Shown here one piece after another: positions 22,857-33,798 of a DNA stretch of 64,000 nucleotides. The DNA comes from Tridacna crocea (Eukaryota; Mollusca; Bivalvia; Cardiida; Cardiidae). Numbering within the stretch: the stretch's first letter is position 1; each line of letters starts with the position of its first letter. The notes below the pieces were generated by a model that made no database searches, was not told the origin of the DNA, and saw nothing but the letters and a program-made list of their open reading frames with translations. The stretch covers positions 1,260,001-1,324,000 of the forward strand of contig OX031060.1 in NCBI GenBank assembly GCA_943736015.1, written 5' to 3'. The translations under genes and the position numbers were made by a program.

Positions 22857-23994
22857 TTGTAAACACTGTCGTCACTAAGCCATTTCCGTAACCTGAACCG
22901 TTTAGATTTGATTTGCTCTCCGGAATCTCTCGAGTACCTATTTTGTAAATTGACTTTACTCAAAACTTCATTGAAATCGGAAAAAAGAAATTTCGCTATC
23001 CATTGTTAATGACAAATGACTGTTGTGAAGTAAATTTACATTGATTTGAGGACAGATTTTCGAATATGCAAGGGATCCCAGACACGTCCAAGTCCAATAT
23101 GTGTGAAACAAATCGCCGATATTTCCCGAATGATGTTTACGGTCCCCCCCCCCCCACACATACAGACCTTTTCGACACAAATGTGCATGTGACTCTACCA
23201 TTGAAGTGCCGAAGTAGTTCCTATACGTTTCTGCACTTTCTCGGATTTTTTTCCCTTGCGTACACATGTATACGTGTTACCTATAGACGGGCTTCAAGGC
23301 AGCTTTGCGGCCTTTCCGCTCGTGTTATACTCTTATACCCCCCCCCCCCCAAACAGCGAAGTGGACGGGGTATACTGGAATCGCCATGGCTGTCCTTCCG
23401 TCCGTCCTCCCGTAGACACAAATTTATCCGAAGCAATACCCCTACACTTTTTCAGGTACTGAACCTAAATTTACACACGGTGTTTCTATGTGTATGCAGT
23501 TGTGCATGTGCAATTTTCATGACCCTGCTGCGATTTGTTGCGGAATCGTCTCCCCTTGAACTTTTTTCAACTCTTGCTTTTGTAATACAACATTCTGCAT
23601 TCTGTGACAGGGATCTGTTTTTGTGACAAGGAGCTGGTGTGGTGGTATTTATCATGTTAAGTGATCTAGATCTAGTTTGATTTGATTTCAAAAGGATTAG
23701 ACTATCTTCGACCAAAAAGGAATTCAAAGTTGCTAAGAGCAGATTCTCTCAAGATTTCTGAAATCTTTCTTGTTGAAAAATATTAGGAAAACGATGGTCT
23801 ATATAACATGCCGTACACATAGAAATTATTTTTCCTATGAAGCGTAAATTAAAACTTAAAATTCTCACATAAAACTTTGTGTAAACATTTTAATAAGCAA
23901 AAATGCGTTTGATACAGGTTTTTTTTTACTCAGATCACGTGTTGAAATATACAAGAGAAAAATCTTATAGAGGGCAATAGATCTATGTCTTTTG
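22857..23994. other. Intergenic with poly-C runs
   Basis: Poly-C tracts at about 23146-23156 and 23338-23350. The sequence around the second (cggggtatactggaatcgcc) resembles gggggtatactggaatccgcc at 13107, so a dispersed repeat is probably present. No gene seen. Confidence 0.35.
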
Positions 23995-24208
23995 TTAACC
24001 CTTTACCACACAATGACTAATTTTAACAACCCAGAGGAAGAGGCCTTTAGAAAGTTAAATGGGAAAAGGAGAAAATGCTGGTAACCAGCATTTTCTCCTT
24101 TTCCCGCAAAGTTTTCTTGTATTGCATCGTTTGTGCCACAACGAAGTTATCGCTTCAAAATGTTTTCGATTTGGATGGGTCTAAAATTCTGCTGTGTAGA
24201 AAAGGGTA
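23995..24208 (-). repeat. piggyBac-like MITE copy with intact hairpin
   Basis: Starts ttaaccctttaccacac. The arms gggaaaaggagaaaatgctgg and ccagcattttctccttttccc are perfect complements. Ends gaaaagggtaa. It lies about 325 bp upstream of the gene 2 start codon, so it is in the putative promoter region. Confidence 0.8.
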
Positions 24209-24532
24209 AAACAGTTTTTTATAGCAAATATTACCTTGTGGAGAAAGTAGTATTTTTTATATCTATCTTTACCTTCAATCGTCTCAAAATACATAAACAT
24301 GTTATAAAAGTGTGAAAAGTCGCATTGTAATTGTAACTTATATTAGGACATGCGCACTATGGTTTATTGTGGCTTTTAGATACCCTTCATAAGACACGGA
24401 CAATCCTAAATGACATATTAAAGCATTTACTAGAACAGTACACCCAATAGCAAAACCTACCCAGTTTTTCACATTTCGGGTAGATTTTGAAGACATTATC
24501 TACTAATTGAGAGTCAATATCGATGAATAAAG

Positions 24533-24623
24533 ATGAAATTCGGCTTGTTGCTGATTCTTGTGTTTCTATTTGAGGATGTTTGCTTCGGAGAAATACCTCA
24601 CTTTGATCCTAGGACGGAAGAAG
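24533..24623 (+). CDS. Gene 2 exon 1: start codon and signal peptide
   Basis: The ATG at 24533 is preceded in frame by TGA at 24524-24526, so it is the first possible in-frame start. It encodes MKFGLLLILVFLFEDVCFGE, a typical signal peptide with one basic residue and an eight-residue hydrophobic core, probably cut after Gly19. The donor gtatat follows a final G (phase 1). The protein enters the secretory pathway. Confidence 0.8.
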
Positions 24624-24666
24624 GTATATTTTCTGTGTATTTTTCCCATTAAACAAGTCCGTGCAT

Positions 24667-24772
24667 TAGAGACCCTGTGGAAAAATGCTTTTGAAATTAT
24701 TGTGGGAAAATGGAGAAGATTCTGGCAACCAGAATTTTCTCCTTTTTTTCTCACAATATTTTCGTCCCAATA
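24667..24772 (+). repeat. MITE fragment interrupted by an LTR
   Basis: Contains ttattgtgggaaaatggagaag and agaattttctcc...ctcacaatattttc, the hairpin of the piggyBac-like MITE. It stops where the - strand LTR 24773-24998 begins. Confidence 0.5.
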
Positions 24773-24998
24773 TCTTACGACCATGAAAGTTCGCAATACA
24801 TGGATGGCTTGAATACAAACCGCATCTGGCGGGATTCGAACCCATGACGGCCAAATATCCTCGTTTTTTGAGGTTCAAGAGACCAATACCATAACCACTG
24901 AGTCAAATAGATATCTCCTGTATAATGCATTCGTTAGGTATGCCCATTGTATTTACATCGGGACGAAGCCATACATGAAGCAGTGGTCTCCCGTAACA
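24773..24998 (-). mobile_element. Solo LTR of the tRNA-bearing miniature LTR family
   Basis: Read on the - strand it starts TGTTACGGGAGACCACTGC and ends CGTAAGA, the same termini as the element at 59582. The middle holds a tRNA-like segment: A-box-like GACTCAGTGGTTATGG, a possible anticodon stem-loop ggt-ctcttga-acc, an extended variable arm (cctc...gagg) and a T-arm gggttcgaatccc. About 226 bp. No matching target duplication was found and no internal region follows, so it is a solo or truncated LTR. It lies in gene 2 intron 1. Confidence 0.7.
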
Positions 24999-25204
24999 AA
25001 GAAAAAAATTACATACTAGTAATTCCGCTTTTCCCAGTTTTTTTAAACAACTGCCTAAAATCTTATAAACTCGGAATTTTTTGGGTAAATTCAGTTCAAA
25101 CATTGATCAGGCAAACACATCAAAGACAAAACAAAGTGCAAACCTCACAGCGTGTCTTTGTGGTATTGATGCACGAACGAAACATTATTGTGTGGTGTCC
25201 GTGT

Positions 25205-25376
25205 ATGTGCGGTAGAGTAACCCCGAGGTCCCGAGACCGATAACCGGGAGCGGGTGTCAACTTTTGGATCTTTCATTGGCCCACACATTCGGCTCGAGTA
25301 CTGGTGTAGCTCCCCGGGAGCAGAATCGACAGATTAGTATAAGTTGTAAAAACTTGTTTCGATGTTAAATAAATAT
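25205..25376 (+). repeat. tRNA-derived SINE copy (family with cacattcggc core)
   Basis: The head has ggtagagtaacc and a decayed B box (gagaccgataaccggga). The body gcgggtgtcaacttttgg, ccacacattcggctcgagta and tactggtgtagctccc matches the copy at 52940-53135. It ends in a t-rich/ataaat tail. Just upstream of gene 2 exon 2. Confidence 0.6.
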
Positions 25377-25410
25377 ATTTAAACTAAATTAAACATTACT
25401 TCTCTTGTAG

Positions 25411-25622
25411 TTGAAACAGAGGTGATTTTAAAACTATCGTCAGAGAATCAAAAACACAAGCGGTCTGTGGAGGACACGCCAGACGACATTACCGCCGGCA
25501 TCACAGTAGGTGGCGTAGTCGTCGATTTGCATTTACGGAAAAACCCGGAAATCACCGACGACGTCCCTGTTTTACTACAACGAAATGGGAAAATCGCCCA
25601 ATACAGATTCGCACAAAAGGAG
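25411..25622 (+). CDS. Gene 2 exon 2: propeptide
   Basis: Acceptor cttctcttgtag, donor gtaggac. Phase joins exon 1 (G + TT = Val). Encodes about 70 residues. A basic KHKR stretch is followed by an acidic segment and then the pattern VVVDLHLRKNPEI...VPVLLQRNGKI, typical of the reprolysin propeptide family (hydrophobic strand, LxLxxN, then the F/Y-rich turn). No cysteine. Confidence 0.8.
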
Positions 25623-25679
25623 GTAGGACATGAGAATGATGTTTATTTTGATAATACCATATAATGCATTAACCCTTAG

Positions 25680-25880
25680 GCTGTTAAGCTCAACTCACTG
25701 ACTTTTTGCGGACAGTGTAGACCAAGATCAGACTGCACAGAACGTGCAGTCTGATCTTTGATCTGCACCGTCCGATTTAGAAATGTCTTTCCCAAAACAA
25801 ATATCTGAAACGGCAAACACTTTATGAATTACTATCAGCTTGAAAGGTTCATTTCACTTTTATTTAGCAGGGTATGGGCT
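25680..25880. repeat. Palindromic repeat with gatcagactgcac dyad
   Basis: agatcagactgcac-agaac-gtgcagtctgatct (25724-25757) is a perfect inverted repeat, flanked by gtgtagacc and gatctgcacc. The same word pair recurs at 37641-37697 and as single arms elsewhere, so this is a dispersed fold-back family. Confidence 0.55.
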
Positions 25881-25936
25881 AATTATACTGGGTGGGTTTT
25901 TTTTGTTTATTTTCTGCTTAAGAAATAATCTTCCGT

Positions 25937-26062
25937 CTATCGTGGTTTATCGTTCGATAAACCACTGTTTTGAGTTATGACGCACAAAAAATAATCCACG
26001 AGGGCGATTCCCCTAGTGGTTTATTCATTGCGCCTCATAACTCACAACGTGGTTTATTAAAA
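25937..26062. repeat. Short fold-back element with gtggtttat ends
   Basis: gtggtttatcgttcgataaaccac is a perfect palindrome at the left. Right of it gagttatgacgca has its inverted partner tgcgcctcataactc, ending aacgtggtttat. About 125 bp. Confidence 0.55.
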
Positions 26063-26480
26063 GATAAACAAAAATAGAAAGAATATTATTTCGATTCTAA
26101 CATGGCCAACTCCTAATTAAATGAAAAAAACCCTCATACTGAGAGTAAAAACGCGGATGCAGATTACTGTCCATTGAAGATGTGTCAGTAGGGATCGTAG
26201 TAATGCATTTTTATCTGTGATACCTTCGTAATCAACAATCTTTGTACATTTTGGCACGATAACCTGGTGATTTCTCGCAGGATATACCGAATATGTCCTC
26301 GAGAACGACAAGTTTTATGAATGATGTCAACCATTTGAGCTTAGAATTGAAGAAAGACGCACTTCTGGCCTGGATGTTATTCATTATCATTTTTATTTTT
26401 TTTATTACTTCATCATCATTCATTCATCATTATTACTATTATCATTTTCATCATCGCCACTATTATTATTATTATTATAG

Positions 26481-26576
26481 ACGGTAGCTGTTTATCAGGA
26501 TGTAGAGCACGACGCTTCATTTTTAGTCTGGGACAAACGGCAGGATCCGTCGGACGGTCTTAACAACTTTCATATG
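26481..26576 (+). CDS. Gene 2 exon 3: propeptide
   Basis: Acceptor attattattatag (an ATT microsatellite forms the intron end), donor gtaaag, phase 0 on both sides, 32 codons. Encodes VAVYQDVEHDASFLVWD and a hydrophilic tail, continuing the propeptide fold. The intron that follows is 11.9 kb and full of mobile elements. Confidence 0.75.
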
Positions 26577-26634
26577 GTAAAGTTAACATTTTTTTGCTAC
26601 AACAAGTAATTATTTTCGTTTTGTATCAGATCTC

Positions 26635-26707
26635 TTTTAAAACATTGTGGTAAAAGAAGAAATATTCTTTTCACTATGTTTTTACCTTTGCCGGAATGTT
26701 TTCAAAT
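26635..26707 (+). repeat. MITE hairpin remnant
   Basis: aaaacattgtggtaaaagaag ... tttacctttgccggaatgttttc resembles the central hairpin only. Confidence 0.4.
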
Positions 26708-26756
26708 GTGTATATGCAACCTTTATACGTGTTCTTTCTAAACTTGAAAAGATTTT

Positions 26757-29700
26757 ACCTTTTTTTTTTTTTTTTTTTTTAGTTTAAACATATTTTATTC
26801 ATAGAATTACATATTAATACATATGAATATATATCAATCAGATTAACTAGAATAATTCTATAAAATGGATCGAAACGAAAGCCAAGCTTATATAGTTTCT
26901 CTCCAAGCTCCGGTTTAGCAGTATGTATAAAGAAGTCACAAAAAACAAAAGTGAAGAAATAAAATAGAAAAAGACACGAGAGGTAAAAAGAAGAAAAGAT
27001 GATTGAAAAGATGGATGTGGAGTTATATACTGGTAGAAATGTTAACTAATGTTCGATATGTAATGACCATAATAATAACTTACAACCTGACCTTATAATA
27101 ATATGTAAAGACCATAAAAATTATCTTACAACCTGACCTTATAATTCCACAGGAGTTTGTTATTACTCAGAAGACTTAAGCCAGTTTAGGGGACAGATAA
27201 TTAATTATCGCAAAAAAAAAAAAATATATATATATAGATCAGTGTTGCTAATATCTAAATCTGCCGCTTGCACGAATATAAGAATGAACTGCATCAAATA
27301 TTAGTTCATTTGAAGACAGACTAAGACTTTCGTCCCCATACAAGATAGTTCTAAGAGAAACTCTTGTTATATCATTAATGGTAAGATTTAATTGATTTCT
27401 TATGTTAACATAATTTGGACATTGTAGAAAGAAATGTTCAGTTGATTCGACGGAACCACAAGTGCAAAGAGGGGACTGTACTATCTTTTTCACATATAGG
27501 TGGTGATTAAGAGAGCTGCATCTATTGCGCAATCGAGCATGAATAATCTGAATTTTTCTATCGCCATAAAAATAAAGTTGTTTCGGTACGGGTTTGCCAA
27601 GGTTTAAACGATACTTAAAAGCTGTTAGTGTTTCGGCGCTCTTCATGTCATCAGTTAGGGAATTCCAATCACTAATTACTGCCGGTAGAAATGAATTTTT
27701 ATAAAAACTAGTTCTGCAAGGAATGGTTCGCAAGTTATTTGGACTGCGTAAATTATAGACTGATGAATTACCAACTGTTGGAGGTACGAGTGCATTGAGA
27801 TAATTTGGTGAAAGCCCATTCATCATTTTGTAAAAAAGAATAAGTTTGTGTTTTCGCCTCCGTTCACTCAAAGTTTCCCATCCTGTTTCCTCATATAGAT
27901 CAGCAAGTGCCACAAGTTTTGTACAACCTGTAACTATACGTGCAGCTTCATTTTGGAGTTTGTCTAGTTCATCCTTTAACCCCTGAGAAAGGTTGTCCCA
28001 AATTACATCACCATACTCCAGTAAAGGCCTAATGAATGAAAAGTAAATGGTTTGAAGAGACTGCCGATCAAGTCGTACTTTCAAATGTCTCATAATTCCA
28101 ACCCTCCTCCATGCCTTCTCAAGAGATTTGTTGATATGAATATCCCAGGAACCGTCCTTAGAAAGAAAAATGCCTAAGTGCTTATGACTAGAAACTGACG
28201 GAATTTCGATATTGGACATAAAAAGATTTGGATGATTAGGTATATTACGTTTACGGGATATTACCAGTGATTCTGATTTTGAAGGGTTAAACTTGACCAG
28301 CCATTTATGTGCCCAACGGGAAATTTTATCTATATCAGATTGTAGCATATTGCCTACATTAGTTGGATCATCTACAACCATAGATAAACTCGTATCATCT
28401 GCAAAAAGATTTATGTTTGACTGTATATCGTCAACGATATCATTGATATAAACTAAAAATAGGAGAGGCCCTAATATAGATCCTTGAGGCACTCCAGCCT
28501 GAACATGACATAAGGACGAAATTCCCCCTGGTATAACAACTCTTTGATATCGATTCGAAAGATAATTAGAAAACCAAGACAATAGCTTACCATTGATCCC
28601 CGCCCTTTGTAATTTGAAAAGTAGGCCTTTGTGCCAAACCTTGTCAAAAGCCTTACTTATGTCAAAAAATACAGCTCTAAATCCAAGCCCATCGTCCAAG
28701 GCTTTACAAATATTATTATATAGACAAGATACTTGATTGACTGTAGAGTCACCGGGCATGAAACCTGACTGGAAAGGTGTAAAAAACCCGATATCTTTTA
28801 AGTGGTTAGAGACATGTTTGAATATAATACGTTCGAAGACTTTTTCGATGCTATTCAGTAAAGAAACAGGTCTATAGTTTGATGGAAGAGAGGGGTCACC
28901 TGATTTAAATATAGGGCTTACATTGGATATTTTCCACGAAGATGGAAGTGTATGCACATTTAAAGAGTGATTAAACAAATCACATAAGTGTGGGGCAATC
29001 TGATTAGACACTTCAATAAGAATCCTATTATTAATACCATCAGGCCCCGAAGCTTTTCCATGCTTAAGTGATTTTAATGCATCCTTTACTTCAGAAGGAA
29101 GGATAGTCAATGTATCTAAGGATGATTGTGTCAATGGGTAATACTCATTTGGAAGAACACTTAAAGAATCGTCTACACGCGACTGATTTGCAAAATAACA
29201 GTTCAAGACGTTAGCTTTCTCATTCTCATCAAATACCATTGAGTCACAAGAATTGTCAAAAAGAGAAGGGATTGACGACGAAGAATTTGAAGACATGAGT
29301 AACTTTAAGGTTTTCCACCAATCCCGTGATGTCAAAGAACCAGATTTTAATTTAGAAGACAATTGGTCATAATAGTTTTCTTTAGTTTGACGAATAATAG
29401 TTATTACTTCGTTTCTAGCAGATCGAAATTTTGACCAGTGACAAGCTTTGTTTGATAACTTAGCTTTTTTGTATAGTCTCTTACGCCAGCGAATTTTCCT
29501 TTTAATAAAACTGGTCATCCATGGAGGGTCCTGAAGATTAATACTGACAGTCTTGCTTGGAATAAACATACGAGTTTTAGACGTGATAACATTTGCAAAA
29601 TTTCCAGCATAATTATCAATATTATCATCAATTATTGTTCGCCAATTAAAATTTGCAAGACAGGCTCTTAACTGGTTGTAATCGCCTTGATCGTATTTCC

Positions 29701-30960
29701 AAATAGTTCGTTGAATATGCTTTAATTTGGGTTTAATGAAATTGAAGACACCAAACACAGGACAGTGGTACCGCATAGTAAGGTCAAGACAAGGCTCTCC
29801 TACGCCAGTTGTTAATATTGAATTTTTATTGGTAACAAAAAGAAGGTCAATAGTGGACATAGAATTTTCGGTAAAGTGAGTCGGTTCATCAATACATTGA
29901 AACAAATTAAATTGATTACAAAGAGCCTGAACTTTCCGAAAATGATTTTCATTCATAGTATTAGAATTGAAATCCCCAGTTATTATAACATCCGTAATGT
30001 TCGTATTTATAGCAAGATCAATAGAATCTTCAATAAGTGTGGTATAAGCCACGTCAGAATTTGGTGGTCTATAGAAAACTCCAAACAAGATGTTCCTATT
30101 ATTAACTAACTTGATTTGAATCCAGATACACTCAAGAAAACCAATTTCAAGATCGTGTCTACGAATATACGATAGGTTATTCTTTACATACAATATGACC
30201 CCACCATATCTGTTATTAACTCTGTCTTTCCGTTCAGGTGGATGGAAAGAAGGAAAATGTAGATCATCTGAGGAAACGCTATCATGTAACCATGTCTCCG
30301 AAAATGAAATGATGTCAAAGAAAGAAAATTCCGCGATTAGAGTATCAATTTTGTTAGTTATACTTTGTACATTATAATGGATAGTTGAGAGATGATTGGG
30401 ATGTTTAAGAAAGTTGTACAAGTCTGAACTAGACAAACTACATGACGACTCACTAGGTTGTGGACCAGGATTTGGATGTACATCGCCTGCTCGCAGTATC
30501 ATAATATGCGTCACTACTAGCAGAGGCAACAAGCTGCATATAGATATCAGAAATGCCGATTTACAAAATTGTACATTCTCTTCACAACGTTTTCCTAGCA
30601 AAAGTCGTTTTCTATTGTGGTGCAAGATATGTTTGCTCAAGGATAACGACTGTCTAATACTAATAAGAATTGAAAACGAATGGTACACTGTGATAACAAC
30701 CGAAAGAAGGAAGAGAAATGTTACGGTCAGGTGAAAATGCAGATTTGGACAATATGTTGGGTGGCTGCAGATGTACCTTAAAACTTTACATCTCATGTTA
30801 TTGCAGATATCAAACACAGGAACACCATGCAGCAGCTCAACAACTGTCCAGATCTATGTTCTTTACTGTGCAATACAGTTGTCCTATAAACCAACTTCAT
30901 TATAAAAAATGAAAACTCCACACCATCAAGACAAAAAGAAAAAATGCATATGGATAACAA
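26757..30960 (-). mobile_element. LINE A, CR1/L2-like, apparently intact ORF2
   Basis: A T run at about 26758-26781 is the poly-A tail read on the - strand. The 3' UTR (26782-27247) and ORF2 follow. The 5' boundary is not clear; sequence beyond 30960 no longer resembles LINE B. No short target duplication could be identified. It lies antisense in gene 2 intron 3. Confidence 0.75.
27248..30817 (-). CDS. LINE A ORF2: endonuclease and reverse transcriptase
   Basis: 1189 codons without a stop. Residues about 30-55 and 88-108 are hydrophobic, followed by GDVHPNPGP (111-119), a 2A-like motif. An APE-type endonuclease spans about 135-360 (HYNVQSI, FSETWLH, TGDFN at about 280-284). The reverse transcriptase spans about 610-870, with YRPVSLL, FFDISKAFDKVWH, GVPQGSILGPLLF and the catalytic FADD at about 805-808. 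A C-terminal CTCG...H...C motif follows near 1105. All key residues seen are present, so the enzyme could be functional. Function: nicking and target-primed reverse transcription of its own RNA. Confidence 0.92.
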   Translation of the reverse strand: MFDICNNMRCKVLRYICSHPTYCPNLHFHLTVTFLFLLSVVITVYHSFSILISIRQSLSLSKHILHHNRKRLLLGKRCEENVQFCKSAFLISICSLLPLLVVTHIMILRAGDVHPNPGPQPSESSCSLSSSDLYNFLKHPNHLSTIHYNVQSITNKIDTLIAEFSFFDIISFSETWLHDSVSSDDLHFPSFHPPERKDRVNNRYGGVILYVKNNLSYIRRHDLEIGFLECIWIQIKLVNNRNILFGVFYRPPNSDVAYTTLIEDSIDLAINTNITDVIITGDFNSNTMNENHFRKVQALCNQFNLFQCIDEPTHFTENSMSTIDLLFVTNKNSILTTGVGEPCLDLTMRYHCPVFGVFNFIKPKLKHIQRTIWKYDQGDYNQLRACLANFNWRTIIDDNIDNYAGNFANVITSKTRMFIPSKTVSINLQDPPWMTSFIKRKIRWRKRLYKKAKLSNKACHWSKFRSARNEVITIIRQTKENYYDQLSSKLKSGSLTSRDWWKTLKLLMSSNSSSSIPSLFDNSCDSMVFDENEKANVLNCYFANQSRVDDSLSVLPNEYYPLTQSSLDTLTILPSEVKDALKSLKHGKASGPDGINNRILIEVSNQIAPHLCDLFNHSLNVHTLPSSWKISNVSPIFKSGDPSLPSNYRPVSLLNSIEKVFERIIFKHVSNHLKDIGFFTPFQSGFMPGDSTVNQVSCLYNNICKALDDGLGFRAVFFDISKAFDKVWHKGLLFKLQRAGINGKLLSWFSNYLSNRYQRVVIPGGISSLCHVQAGVPQGSILGPLLFLVYINDIVDDIQSNINLFADDTSLSMVVDDPTNVGNMLQSDIDKISRWAHKWLVKFNPSKSESLVISRKRNIPNHPNLFMSNIEIPSVSSHKHLGIFLSKDGSWDIHINKSLEKAWRRVGIMRHLKVRLDRQSLQTIYFSFIRPLLEYGDVIWDNLSQGLKDELDKLQNEAARIVTGCTKLVALADLYEETGWETLSERRRKHKLILFYKMMNGLSPNYLNALVPPTVGNSSVYNLRSPNNLRTIPCRTSFYKNSFLPAVISDWNSLTDDMKSAETLTAFKYRLNLGKPVPKQLYFYGDRKIQIIHARLRNRCSSLNHHLYVKKIVQSPLCTCGSVESTEHFFLQCPNYVNIRNQLNLTINDITRVSLRTILYGDESLSLSSNELIFDAVHSYIRASGRFRY

Positions 30961-31089
30961 AAATTGGGGAAAAATAGAAAAAACCTATATACATAGTTAA
31001 GTTCAAATAGGCCAACTAAAACAGAATAAGTGAGAGAAAAGAGTAGTTAATGTAACAGTGATCTTTTGTTCACAAGTAGACGTTTGGAC

Positions 31090-31160
31090 TAGATATAAGT
31101 CAAAGATCAAACAGCATGGTATGTGCTATCTGATCCCAGCCATCACCAGCTGCATGTTAA
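31090..31160. repeat. Outlying unit of the dyad satellite
   Basis: gatcaaacagcatggtatgtgctatctgatcccagcc has the same dyad as the array at 31880-33130. Confidence 0.4.
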
Positions 31161-31307
31161 TGGGAAATGGCTTAAAGGACCCTTAGATATTGAAAAAAGA
31201 TATGGACATTTTTCTAGCAAAACAGTCATATTAATTGCAACCCAATATTAATTAATCAAAATAATTATACATAATCCAATCCAGCTCTCACAAGCCTTGT
31301 AGCTCGG

Positions 31308-31546
31308 TTGACCCTTTACCAAACAATCCATGGTTTTTACGACCCTGAGATAGAAGCCTTATGAAAACATTGTGAAAACATTGTTGGAAAAGGAGAAAAC
31401 GCTGGTAACCAGTATTTTCTTCTTTTCCCACAATGCCCCCAATCTCCCAAAATCAAATTTCAATTTTTGATTCCCATTTATTTAGCCATCTGCAAATGTT
31501 TTCAATTTGGACTGGTCCAAAATTGTTCATTTGGAAGAAAAGTTAA
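31308..31546 (-). repeat. piggyBac-like MITE copy
   Basis: Starts gaccctttaccaaacaatcc. The word gaaaacattgt is duplicated inside the left arm. Ends aagaaaagttaa. Adjacent to the 90-bp tandem repeat. Confidence 0.75.
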
Positions 31547-31564
31547 GACAAGACATTTGAAATA

Positions 31565-31825
31565 AAGTAGTACTTAGCTAAAAATCCATGTTGGACAACA
31601 AAATGTACTTATTCTTGATAAACACTACAGTTTAATAACAAGACAATTGCAGTAACGTAGTGCTGGGATAAAACTCCGTGTTCGACAAACCAAATTTACT
31701 TGTTCTTGATATGCACTACACTTTGAGACAAGACAATTGAAGTAACGTAGTGCTGGGGTAAAAATCCGTGTTCGACAAACAAAATGTACTTGTTCATGAT
31801 ATGCACCAAAGTTTGAACCTACAGG
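31565..31825 (+). repeat. 90-bp tandem repeat, three units
   Basis: The anchor tgttcgacaaac(c/a)aaat (first unit tgttggacaacaaaat) recurs at 31589, 31679 and 31769. Each is followed by gta/tttacttgttcttgatatgcacta and acaagacaattg...gtaacgtagtgctgg. Confidence 0.7.
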
Positions 31826-31879
31826 TATATACCTGTAACCTTCAGGTACACACCTGTAGACAAAATATACTTCAAAACA

Positions 31880-33130
31880 GTGGTCGTTCATTCAAGATTA
31901 GACGGCACAGTATATGCCGTCTGATTTCGATCAACTTCCACTTTAATGATTATTACATGTATATAATTACCATATGTAAGTTGACAAAGTATCTTAATAG
32001 TTGAATATGACTTTAAATATTCAGATGATGTGCGCTCAAGATCAGACCGCATGTTGTATGCAATCTAATCCAAGCCCACATCAACAGTTTAGATATGAAA
32101 AGCTAAATTCGTTCATAGATGACAAGCCTAGGACTTTTCCAACGAAATTTCCACCTTGTAAGTTTTAATTTCGAAACAGGTAAATAGACGATCGCAAAAG
32201 GAGTGTCCAAGATCAGTCGGCATCCTTACATGTACTATCAGTTCCAAGTTCACACTAACTGCAAAGTAATTTGTACCACAGGTACATGTATATGCCGACT
32301 GGTCCCGATCAGCTTCCACATTTGCATCATATAATTAGTTAACCATATACAAGTTATCTTAAAAAGTTGAGAATGATTTCAGATAAATGGATGACATGTG
32401 CAAAAATCAGGTTGCATAGTATGCACTCCGATCCCAGCCCACATCAGCCGTCTAAATAGAAGAGCTTACAATTCGCTCAAAGATAAAAAGACTAGGACTT
32501 TATCGTCTAAGTTTCAACAAGTTAACTTATACTTCAGACAGGGAATCAAAGGGGTAAAAAAAAAAGTCTAAGATCAGACGGCATAGGGCATGCTATCCAA
32601 TTGCATTCCATACCAACTACATATAAGTAGGTAACGGAAATTGAACATTCAGAATTAAAAATATAAGGACATTTTCCCTGCAGGACAAAAAGACTGAAAA
32701 ACAGTACATTAAAAGTACGACCTAAGATAACCACAAAATGTGTGTCCAAGATCTGACAGCACTATATATGATCTTTCATCCAATACAACACGGGCAGAGT
32801 AACTTGCTCGACTAAAAAATGGTGATGAAACAGTTCTGCATAATCAAGTTAGACAAACAACATTGGCAAGCACTTAGAACTTACCATAATTGAAGCCCAA
32901 GTGTATGAACCTATAGATAAAAAGAATTCGAAAAATGATGGTCGTTCGTCCAGGATCAGCTAGCACAATATATGCTCTCTGATCCTGACCAACCACCACC
33001 TTTGATTGTAAAATTACCGAATAAAAGATGACATTGTATCCCTCAATAAATGACTATGACTTAAGATAATCGGGTGATATGTGCTCAAGATCAGACAGCA
33101 TGACATATGCTATCCATAGGTTCATATAAC
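31880..33130. repeat. Degenerate dyad satellite, about 8 units of 135-200 bp
   Basis: Each unit carries caagatcagacggcat...atgc...(t)ctgatcc. Occurrences start near 31886, 32036, 32207, 32400, 32568, 32748, 32949 and 33085. Flanking text alternates (gcccacatcagc...gacaagcctaggactttt versus cagttccaagttcacac), so a higher-order period of about 360 bp is visible between 32036 and 32400 and between 32207 and 32568. Non-coding. Confidence 0.6.
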
Positions 33131-33429
33131 CGTGAGATATAAAACTTTTAACGTAATAGACACCCCCCATGCAAAATAATCATTTCCACAATAATATTAG
33201 CCCACAAAATCTGCTACGACCAAAAAAAAAAAAGAGTGCTATAGGCACAAAGAAATTTCTGGTCCGTCAAAATTGTGCAAAGCATTATACCTATATAAAT
33301 CCGTATTTATCAACCATCAAGAAGACTTTATGCAGTGCAGCACTAAAGGTATTACGGGTATACTACCCTAAACATTTTGTGAGATAAGGAGACAACACTG
33401 AAAACGAGCGAGTATTTTACTTCCCAACA

Positions 33430-33695
33430 AAAAATTGATTCATATCAGGTTACCAGAATCGACCTGCGCAAATCTCAAAATTGTCGTCTGCAGTTGTTAT
33501 CAATCTTGGATGGTCTAAAATGTTTTCTTTTTTACTTTACGACGCATTTTCACCGCAGTATATCATAAATTGATTCATATCAGGTTACCGGAATCGACCC
33601 GCTCAAATCTCAAAATTGTAGCCTGCAGCATGTTATCAATCTTGGTCGGTCTAAAATGTTCTTTTACTTAACGACGCATTTTCGCCGTAGTTCAT
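33430..33695 (+). repeat. 135-bp tandem duplication
   Basis: aaattgattcatatcaggtt starts at 33432 and again at 33567. Both copies run to gacgcattttc(a/g)ccg(c/t)ag. About 90 percent identical by eye. Confidence 0.7.
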
Positions 33696-33798
33696 CAGAC
33701 AGCAAGGTGTATTCAGACTGATCCTGATCTACACTAACCGATTCATTCGAAGACAGGTAATCAAAAGTTGAATAATAAACAAATCAGGGAAAACACGA

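Noticed and set aside
24820..24912. tRNA gene on the - strand
   Set aside because: It folds better than the other copy but lies inside an LTR with family termini and lacks a convincing acceptor stem.
30396..30734. + strand frame of 112 codons
   Set aside because: Antisense shadow of LINE A ORF2.
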